Source: a virus. Taken from it: DNA of 52,053 nt. Where the stretch lies: the IMG/VR virus record IMGVR_UViG_3300006925_000025, positions 1 through 52,053 of that record; one strand, given 5' to 3'. Shown piece after piece: positions 1-7,500 of this stretch. Numbering within the stretch: position 1 is the first letter of the stretch; the number at the start of each line of letters is the position of its first letter. The position numbers and the translations under genes are program-made. The notes beneath the pieces are model-generated. The model had not been told where the DNA came from, did not search any database, and saw nothing but the letters and a program-made list of their open reading frames with translations.

Positions 1-168
1 AATCTCAAACCTCCTGTAACAACCAAACCAAGCAAACTCAAACCCGGCTCAAAGAAGGCTAAGAGGCGTAAGTCTTTTTGTGCGCGGATGAGTGGAATGA
101 AAGGTGCAACAAGCAAGGGTGGTAAACTCACTCCTAAAGGCGCGTCGCTGAAAAGGTGGAACTGTTAA
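1..168 (+). CDS. C-terminal end of a virion-block protein with an SFCARMSGMKG...RWNC tail (partial)
   Basis: The frame is open from the window edge and closes with TAA at 166-168, so only the last 55 residues are seen. They are lysine-rich and then run into SFCARMSGMKG, a short loop, and a KRWNC carboxyl end. I recognise this SFCARM/RWNC pattern from memory as a recurrent C-terminal motif of uncharacterised marine tailed-phage proteins; its function is not known to me. The next gene starts at 168 inside the stop codon (TAATG), so the two are probably co-translated. The missing part lies upstream, where a large terminase would also be expected. I cannot tell whether this is the terminase tail or a separate protein. 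Confidence 0.7.
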   Translation, partial: NLKPPVTTKPSKLKPGSKKAKRRKSFCARMSGMKGATSKGGKLTPKGASLKRWNC

Positions 169-305
169 TGTCAACTTATTGCGGGGAGTGTTATCACAGC
201 CCCGTAATTTATCCTTTTGGATTTTGTAAAGACTGTTGGCTTAAAAACGGTAATCCCTTAGCCATGGACGGGAGCGGTGAGGTGATGCGTCATGAGTGCA
301 ATTGA
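168..305 (+). CDS. Small zinc-ribbon-like protein (45 aa)
   Basis: A 45-residue reading frame starts at an ATG that overlaps the preceding stop (TAATG) and ends 14 bp inside the next gene. Its first half holds two CxxC pairs, C5/C8 and C20/C23, spaced as in a treble-clef or zinc-ribbon finger and surrounded by aromatic residues (Y4, Y9, Y15, F17, F19, W24). Such tiny C4 proteins are common in archaeal viruses and usually bind DNA or protein, but no specific role can be read here. The tight overlaps on both sides and the paired cysteines are the reasons for calling it a gene despite its size. Confidence 0.6.
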   Translation: MSTYCGECYHSPVIYPFGFCKDCWLKNGNPLAMDGSGEVMRHECN

Positions 306-1692
306 TTTGACCGCCATCCAAGACATGTTGAGCAATCACCCGCTTCTTAAAACAAACATACGCGGTCCCTCCTTCGGAGACGCTCCCGCACCCACTTCTC
401 AAGGGGAAGGGGAAGCGAACGCTAACCCTACACCTGCGCGTCCGAATCAAATCGAAGAGGCTGAGGAAGAGAAAAAGATGCGAGGGATGATTAACCAACA
501 ACTAAAGCAGTCACTTCCCGACGGTGGATGGTTCCAATCTATGTTTGGTCGTGGGGCTGGTGATTTAGTCAAAGACTTGAGAATGGCTCGCCGTCAAAAT
601 AAAGATATGCGTGACGCTATCGACCACGCTATCGACGCTATCCGAATTGCAAAGAAACAAGAGGTCGAGGCTACGCTACAATCAATTGATTGGATTGGTA
701 AGCATGAGAATACTGTTCGCAACTTAGGCATAAATGAACGAGATTTGCAAGCGTTGAGAAAACACGGTAGTTCGCGAGAGTATTCTCTTCGGCGCGCGTG
801 CGTACAGTGGGAGAAGGCAAACGATGCCATAACTAAATTGTTGCTCATTGATGGAAATTTCAATGATGAGCAAAGAGCAATATGGAAACAGGCTCAGCAA
901 CTCAAAAAAGATGCAAAGAAGGAATGGAGAAGTTCTTTACATTCTGTTGACAACATCAAAAAAACTGATGCAATCGTATTAACCAAAGCACACTTGATTC
1001 TTGAAGAGCGCGGGCCGCTTTCTTCAAACGAATTATGCGCAAGCATTGAGAAAGCGAGAAATCTTTCTCCTAATCGGTTGAGCATGATTCTCAAAATGCA
1101 CGGCGTTGAGTATGATATTGAGAAGATTGGTGCATCTTGGGGAATCGTGCGCGATGAGACAGTTATTTTCAAAGATGTGTGGGCTTATGCCGCTGGTTTT
1201 CTTGATGCTGACGGCTACATCACTATTACGAAGAGGATGGAACCCCGCGCTGGCTTTATCGCTACGGGTGAGCGAGGTAAGATGCATTGTGAGAATTTAC
1301 ACAAAGCGCTTGGTTGTGGCGTACTGCAAACCGATTTGAAAATTCATAAGAACAGCCGACGGACTCAACATCGACTGCAATTTTACAGTGAGAAAGATTT
1401 GCGTAAATTGATGAAAGGCATCACCCAACACTTGCGGATGAAGAAGGGACAGGCTGGTGCAGTGATTGAGTTGCTTGATTTGCGCGGTCGTAAAACCGAC
1501 ATTATGAAATCTCGCCGCGATGAGTTGTATCGCATTGTAAAGTGGTTGAATTGGAAGGATGTTCCCGATAAGCGCGAGGAACTCTTGAAAGAGTGGAACA
1601 TTGATGAGGTGGGAGTTCGTGCGATGTTTAGTCGGGACGGTGAAACCCTTCGTCTCCTTGACGACGCTGACCGACTTGTGGAGATGATTTAA
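292..1692 (+). CDS. Coiled-coil / winged-helix / LAGLIDADG-fold DNA-binding protein upstream of portal
   Basis: The 466-residue protein starts at ATG 292 behind a GAGGTGAT ribosome binding site. Residues 50-215 are highly charged and helical. Residues about 223-286 look like a winged helix: helices around AIVLTKAHLILEERGPLSSNE followed by a wing near SWGIVRD. Residues about 296-430 resemble a single-motif LAGLIDADG domain, with AYAAGFLDADGYITI at 299-313 and the usual later lysine-rich stretch (HLRMKKGQAG). The acidic residue expected of a homing nuclease (D of DADG) is present. The gene is a standalone member of the virion operon and ends in a TAATG overlap with the portal gene. That is where a small terminase often sits, so a packaging or DNA-recognition role is possible; a free-standing homing endonuclease is the alternative. 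Confidence 0.6.
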   Translation: MSAIDLTAIQDMLSNHPLLKTNIRGPSFGDAPAPTSQGEGEANANPTPARPNQIEEAEEEKKMRGMINQQLKQSLPDGGWFQSMFGRGAGDLVKDLRMARRQNKDMRDAIDHAIDAIRIAKKQEVEATLQSIDWIGKHENTVRNLGINERDLQALRKHGSSREYSLRRACVQWEKANDAITKLLLIDGNFNDEQRAIWKQAQQLKKDAKKEWRSSLHSVDNIKKTDAIVLTKAHLILEERGPLSSNELCASIEKARNLSPNRLSMILKMHGVEYDIEKIGASWGIVRDETVIFKDVWAYAAGFLDADGYITITKRMEPRAGFIATGERGKMHCENLHKALGCGVLQTDLKIHKNSRRTQHRLQFYSEKDLRKLMKGITQHLRMKKGQAGAVIELLDLRGRKTDIMKSRRDELYRIVKWLNWKDVPDKREELLKEWNIDEVGVRAMFSRDGETLRLLDDADRLVEMI

Positions 1693-3524
1693 TGGCAGAC
1701 AAACAAGGTGTAGTAGGGCGTTTCCTGTCTTCAATAACCAAACCCTTCAACCGACGCTCGACCCCCGAACCGCAGATGCCTTTGTGGAAGACGGGTATTC
1801 AAGAGCCTGTTCTTGTCCAAGGTGTCTCAATACCTGCGCTTTACGCGACTGTGCAAGAATCCATCATTCTCCGAACAACCATCAACACACTGTGCCAAGA
1901 GATTTTCCGCCGCGGTTATTATTGGGAGAAGAAATACCATAAGAAATGTAAGAACTGCGAAGAGGAATATCAACATGACACGGTGACAGAATGTCGCATT
2001 TGTGGGAATGAAGAATTTGACAGCCCCGATGCTGACCAAATTCTTTACCCGCGATGGTTGATGAAACAACGCAACAGTATGGACCAGTCTTTCATTGAAG
2101 TCATGAAAGAGGTTGAGTGGGATTTGGATATTGTTGATGACGCGTTCCTAATTCTCATCAAGGAATACTTCATTGACGCTGACAGTGGTAAAATTGAATT
2201 TTTCCGAATCAAGGAGTTGATTCGCGGTGACCCTACATTCATGCGTATTGTTGCCGATAAAGCAGGTAAGCGCGGGGGTCGATACTTACTATGCCCTGTG
2301 CATCGCGACAAGACCTACTCTCACAACGGCGACCACAAAAAATGTGAAATATGCTCTTTACCACTACAAGACATTCACTACATCAACACCGCAGGTAGTG
2401 GTAAAACACAGTATTACCTTGAAGGAGAGGTGTTGCATACATCTAAATTCAATCCGTCTAAATTGTACGGTCGTTCTCCGGTCGCGAGTATGTGGCGTCA
2501 AGCAATGAGCCTCACTGCGATGGACAATTACATTTACCTCGCATATCAAAAGAGGCGTATTCCGCGAGGTATTCTTGCGATTACAACAGATAACATTCAA
2601 TCAACTGCGGCTTTTTGGAAAGGAGCAGAAGAGAAAATGGAGCGTGACCCTCACTACATTCCAAAGGTTGGCGTCGAGTCCGCTTCGGGTCGTGGTAAGG
2701 TTGAGTTCGTTCGCTTCATGGACAGTCTTGATGAGATGCAGTATTCTCAAATCCGCGATGAAATACGAATGCGCATTGCCGCATTTTACGGTGTATCCAA
2801 TGTATTCATGATGGATACTGGTAAATCCGGCGGATTAAACAACGAGGGTATGCAAATACTCGTCACCAATCGCGCTGTTGAATCGGGACAAAAATTGTAC
2901 TCCCGCGAACTCTTCCCTCGTTTGCTTGAGCAAATGGGTGTTAGTGACTGGTGTTTGACACTTTATCCGAACGAAGAAGAAGATGAAATCACACGCCTCC
3001 GTCGCGATGAGCAAGAAGTCAACATCGCACAGCGTATGCAAGGGCTTGGTTTCCAACCCGAACTCACAGAAGATGCTGGACGCGACATACGATTCACTTA
3101 CAAGAAACCCGACCCACAAGAAGCCGCACAACAACAACAGGCTGGCGCGGGCGGAATGCCACCGGGCGGAATGCCGCCGGGTGGTGGAATGCCTCCACCT
3201 ATGCCGCCGGGGGGCGGCATACCTCCACAGGGTGGGGGTCCAATGATGCCGCCCGGAGGTGGGCTTCCGCCGGGCGGTGGAGGGCCTCCGCCCGGAGGAC
3301 CGGGGCAAATCATGATGATGGAGAAGGCTATCGGACTTGGTGAAGGGACAGGACAACGCGATAATGGCCCCGCTCCTATCAGTTCCGAAACACACCAATC
3401 GGGTGCTCCTTCCTCCAAGAAAAATCAAAGAGGCGGGAAGAAGACTCCAATCGAACAAGCGCTTGACAGTATTCAATCGGCGACTGACCCTACCGCGAAA
3501 GAAAAAGAAAGCGGTTTCCAATAG
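1692..3524 (+). CDS. Portal protein with zinc-finger insertions
   Basis: The 610-residue product has the size, gene position and sequence character of a tailed-virus portal, the dodecameric ring through which DNA enters the capsid. Typical portal features are a helical N-terminal part (residues 44-75), a stem/crown region with FYGVSNVFMMDTGKSGGLNNEG, and long helices after it. Two cysteine clusters are inserted: C86/C89/C101/C104, and C201/H204/C218/C221 with additional histidines. Both look like zinc sites and are not usual in bacterial phage portals. Residues about 483-540 are a proline-glycine-methionine repeat (GGMPPGGMPPGGG type), followed by a basic, probably disordered tail. The start overlaps the previous stop (TAATG). 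The portal call is from sequence pattern and position, without a database match. Confidence 0.8.
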   Translation: MADKQGVVGRFLSSITKPFNRRSTPEPQMPLWKTGIQEPVLVQGVSIPALYATVQESIILRTTINTLCQEIFRRGYYWEKKYHKKCKNCEEEYQHDTVTECRICGNEEFDSPDADQILYPRWLMKQRNSMDQSFIEVMKEVEWDLDIVDDAFLILIKEYFIDADSGKIEFFRIKELIRGDPTFMRIVADKAGKRGGRYLLCPVHRDKTYSHNGDHKKCEICSLPLQDIHYINTAGSGKTQYYLEGEVLHTSKFNPSKLYGRSPVASMWRQAMSLTAMDNYIYLAYQKRRIPRGILAITTDNIQSTAAFWKGAEEKMERDPHYIPKVGVESASGRGKVEFVRFMDSLDEMQYSQIRDEIRMRIAAFYGVSNVFMMDTGKSGGLNNEGMQILVTNRAVESGQKLYSRELFPRLLEQMGVSDWCLTLYPNEEEDEITRLRRDEQEVNIAQRMQGLGFQPELTEDAGRDIRFTYKKPDPQEAAQQQQAGAGGMPPGGMPPGGGMPPPMPPGGGIPPQGGGPMMPPGGGLPPGGGGPPPGGPGQIMMMEKAIGLGEGTGQRDNGPAPISSETHQSGAPSSKKNQRGGKKTPIEQALDSIQSATDPTAKEKESGFQ

Positions 3525-3555
3525 GTTAAAGTGGTGATGCGTCTTCGTCGGAGCC

Positions 3556-3894
3556 ATGAGCCTCCTTACAAAGATGGACCCAATGGTACGAAAACTCGAA
3601 TCCGCACTGTCGGAGTTCAAAGTCGCGCTTGCCAATAACGACCTTGTTTCAGCCGAACAATTCTTACGCAGTATTCAAACAACCAGCGACTTCCTCGCTG
3701 ACGATGTGACTCAAATTTACAAGTCCGAGAATGGCGGTGACCGCATTCTTGGTGTAAATGACCGATACGCTGGCGGAGCGCCTGTGATGCAATTCAATAG
3801 CACACAGGGTGTTATCGCTAAGGGTAGCCGACCGATGGGATACATTGGTCCCGACCGCGTTGGTGGAATCTTCAAGAAGCAAGGACAGGTGTGA
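3556..3894 (+). CDS. Small virion-block protein (112 aa), unknown
   Basis: The 112-residue product starts at ATG 3556 and follows the portal gene by 31 bp. The N-terminal half is a predicted amphipathic helix pair (MVRKLESALSEFKVALANND and the following helix through FLADDVTQIYKS). The second half is rich in glycine and contains GGAPVMQFNS and GYIGPDRVGGIFKKQ, suggesting an extended, partly disordered tail. I do not recognise a family. Its place between portal and protease suggests a head-assembly or internal head role, by position only. Confidence 0.6.
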   Translation: MSLLTKMDPMVRKLESALSEFKVALANNDLVSAEQFLRSIQTTSDFLADDVTQIYKSENGGDRILGVNDRYAGGAPVMQFNSTQGVIAKGSRPMGYIGPDRVGGIFKKQGQV

Positions 3895-3896
3895 AG

Positions 3897-4241
3897 ATGA
3901 GCGACGACACCGATGCTATGGTGTTGATGAAAGCGCTCATCAGCAAAATGGAATCTATGGATGCTGAGATTGTATCCATGCGCAAGAGTATGGATTCTCC
4001 AATGAGACTACTCAAGCGCGCAGGGTTTGTCCGAGCAAATACTCCTGCTAACGAAGATGTGTGGGGCGACCCACTCCGTGGTGACCGCGAAGATGTTATT
4101 TCCAAAGCCGCTAATGCTATTGACGATGCAGGCATGAACATGCCAGCATCAAATGAAGAATGGCATGATATGGATTGGAGTCAAATTCACGCGATGGCTA
4201 ATACAGCCGCAGAAGCAGAAGGAAGGAGGATTGACCAATGA
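3897..4241 (+). CDS. Small acidic coiled-coil protein (114 aa), unknown
   Basis: The product is about 114 residues, methionine-rich and acidic. Residues 1-45 form a heptad-like helix (MVLMKALISKMESMDAEIVS), followed by a region with several tryptophans (EDVWGDP, EEWHDMDWSQ). I chose ATG 3897, six bases after a CAGGTG ribosome binding site. A GTG at 3891 in the same frame would add two residues. The gene overlaps the next one by ATGA. No family is recognised. A head-assembly or scaffold-accessory role is only suggested by the position between portal and protease. Confidence 0.55.
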   Translation: MSDDTDAMVLMKALISKMESMDAEIVSMRKSMDSPMRLLKRAGFVRANTPANEDVWGDPLRGDREDVISKAANAIDDAGMNMPASNEEWHDMDWSQIHAMANTAAEAEGRRIDQ

Positions 4242-4585
4242 AGCCAATGAAAGTTGAAGCAGGTAAGTTTGCGCCCGATGTTGATGAAGCAATTCAAAAA
4301 GCAAATGAATTGATTGCTAAAGTTGACAAAGAAACCAAGGATTTTGGTTCGGAACACGCTGATTTATTCAGCGAAGTAACTGGCGTTGAACCAGTCAAGA
4401 CTGGCTATTACGATACCAATCAAAGAATGATTAAGGTTGAAGACAAAAAGAAGACCGCTCCTAAGAAAGAAGAGGTCAAGTTCAAAAACGCGAACCCTCA
4501 TGAGAATGCTTTGGAAGCACATGAAAACAAGGCTGGCGGCGAAGGACACCCAACAGGAGCATACAACCTCACCGATTATCTTTGA
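4238..4585 (+). CDS. Small lysine/glutamate-rich protein (115 aa), unknown
   Basis: The gene starts at ATG 4238, overlapping the preceding stop by four bases, with a GGAGG ribosome binding site at the right distance. The 115-residue product is hydrophilic: a helical first third (DEAIQKANELIAKVDKE), a lysine-rich linker (EDKKKTAPKKEEVKF), and a tail ending GAYNLTDYL. It has no cysteine and no membrane segment. No family is recognised. With the two genes before it, it forms a run of three small proteins between portal and the giant 1946-residue protein, probably expressed together. Confidence 0.55.
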   Translation: MKPMKVEAGKFAPDVDEAIQKANELIAKVDKETKDFGSEHADLFSEVTGVEPVKTGYYDTNQRMIKVEDKKKTAPKKEEVKFKNANPHENALEAHENKAGGEGHPTGAYNLTDYL

Positions 4586-4594
4586 GGTGAGCGT

Positions 4595-7500
4595 GTGCGG
4601 GAAAACGCTTCACAATATCACGCGAGAGTCATCAACGACTTTTATGATGCTTTAGTCAAAGGCGCTGACGCTCGCAACGAAGCGGCGGATGTTCTCTTTA
4701 GCGCACAGAACCTATTCAACCACGGCATCACCTATGCTCCACTTCGTAAAGAAGCAAACGAGTATCTCGCAACGATGATTAAACCAACAGCCTTTGAAGA
4801 GTCAAAAACCATTCGAGCGCGCTCCACAAGTCATGAACCTGCCCCTCATCCTCAACATACAGCCGTTCGTTTGTTCACAAAGGAGCAATTGGAGAAGGCG
4901 ATTGAAGAAGGCAATTTGAACGCCATAGATGAGATGGTCCGCGATGCAACAGCGTGGAGGCACGAAACGCGTCCGAATAACGAACACCATGAAATTATTG
5001 ACACACCACACCATCCAATTCACGCTATGGGTTTGTTTCCAAATTATGGCAACGATGTGTCTTATGAAAGCATACCAATCCTTCATCAATTGATGAGGAA
5101 GATGTTTTCGCGCGGAAGAGCAGGCGATTTCAACAAGGCGATGATAAAGGCCGCGAAGAAGTTGCATCCTACTTTGAAGAAAGACAACCTGCTTGGCGCT
5201 TGGAGCGGCAACAATTTCAACATTGAGAAGATGTTTGACATAGGTTTTCAAGATTTCAAAAAGGATTATGAAAACAAATTTCCTCAACAGAAAAATCATT
5301 TGAAAGAGTTTTTCGTTTGGGCCAAACAGTGGGAGAATGAAGGGTTACCTCGCGATTATATCATGAGACAGGGGTTCGATGAGAGCGGGAAACCTAAGAA
5401 CGATGCTGGTAAAATTTTGAGTAAAGTTGTAGCAGAAAACAAGGCTATCAAAACCGAAGATGGGCGTTGGGTGTACCCTTCACGCGAACGCATTGGAATT
5501 GACGCATACCGCGATGGCGTTTACATGCTACCGAATGATATGATACGCGACATTACTCATTGGAAGTTGACAGGGGCTAAAAGCCAAAAAGAACTGAATC
5601 GCATAACAAACGGCAACACTGAGGTCGGCTCTTACATGGCGCTTCACGGTCGCGTCTTCAACACTGCATTGCGCCATTCTTATGCTGGTGGAGCATTGAA
5701 AACGGGTAGTTCTCACATGGCTCCTAATCGTTACAGGATGGACAGTGACCTAAGACGAAAACTTGAGCAATCCCCAAAAGAGTACGCAAGCCAAATGGCT
5801 GACAATATCAAGAAAGGTCGGCGCTTGAAAGACATTGAAGGCTTCCAAGATAGTTTGCTACAAAGTTTAGATTTCTCCGAACTGGTTAATGAGTACGCGG
5901 CGGAGCAAGGTTTGGATATAACGGGCCAAGGTGCTTACCCTCATCGTATCGTTGACGAACTTTTTGGTACAGAATATATTGAAATGACTGACGAAATACC
6001 CGATTTCAAAACACTGCTCGATGATGGATTTTTCAACGGCAGTGCTGGTGAAGAACTTCTCAACGACTTTGCTCAAAAAGCAGGTGAAGCCGTGGCGATT
6101 CAAGGTAAGATGGATTTGATGATGGAGTCTATGAATGACCTTCATTACACTCGCAATTATCCCGAAGATTGGAGTGACCCGAAGGACGCGAAGGATGAAG
6201 AGACTGTGTTAGGGATAATGACAGAATCCATGGGCGCTCACGGAAATCAAAACGAAGAATTTGATGATTTTGGATACTTGCGCGATAAGGCAATGCCGGG
6301 TGTTTGGTTTGATACTTTGAGAGGTCAAGAGGGTGAACAGGAGCGTCTCATCGTCCCCTCCTTCCGCCAAGACTTCCCCGATAGGAAAGAAGGGACTCAA
6401 GAAGGACCAAAGAAGGGTCGCAAAAAGGAAAAGTTGCGCGACTCATTCAAAATGGTTGGCGATGAAGCCCTTGATGAACAGAATCTCGCTCGGTTAAAAT
6501 CAATTGCAAAGAAGAACGGGTACACTGAAGGTGAGGTTCTTGAGATGGAATCCGAGTTCAAGAACAACAAAGAAGTGTTTGTTGACATGCAAGATGTTAA
6601 GAATCCAGCCGCGGCAAGTCGCGCGCTGGTCCCCGACAGGGATATGGAAGCCTTCACTAAAGACATGCCTCGTCCGCGCGTACCATCAAGTGACACGCTC
6701 GCACCGTTCATCGGAGCGGAATCGCATTACATGGCCGACCCCCTCGACATAACACACATTTTAGGGATGGATGGCTTGCATCAATCGCATGATTTAGTAT
6801 CAAATCACCCATTGTCCGAAATTCAACTGTTGCGCGCTAATGCACACAATAAGGGGCATGAAAAATTATTTGACAGTGAACACTTGAGAGGCGATAAAAT
6901 TAAGCGTCTTGATTATGATAAGACCAAGCCCGAACACACACTCAAAATCCCCATAGGTCTTTTTGGCTTCCACGAACCAATTGATTTGCGAGACGATGAA
7001 TCATTGTCCCAATGGAAGAGCGGTGTTTATCGTTCTTCGCGACGAAGCGACCCGACAAATCAAGGACGAAGCGCTCACCAAATTCATCGTGAGTTGGCTG
7101 GCGCAGTCGATACCCAAGGGACTCAAACTTCTTCGTTTTACACAGTTGAAGAATATCAAAAATACATTGACGCGATAAAGAGAGGTGAATTTTACGCACC
7201 CGAATCTCTCGTTCATGGTGCTCTTACTACCAAACAAGTCAAGCGAGAAATCATGGCTAACGAGGGAATCAAGCCGAAGACCTCTAAAGCGTCAAAATTG
7301 GACAAGCGATTGAAAGATTATCTAAACGAAGAAGGAAATGTCACGCCTTTTGGATTTGACCAACACGGTCAAGAATATGTGATAGCCCCCGACACATCCA
7401 CTCTCGCTTTAGCGCACAAAAGTGAACTCGTTCATCAAATTGCATACGAGAATGATGATGCAAAACGCGACTTGCTTTACGGTAAAATCAATGATTTACA

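Noticed and set aside
2835-3635. 266-codon minus-strand frame over the end of the portal gene
   Set aside because: It is a mirror of the portal's glycine-proline-rich tail, with histidine- and arginine-rich low-complexity sequence and no ribosome binding site, on the strand opposite to a continuous operon.
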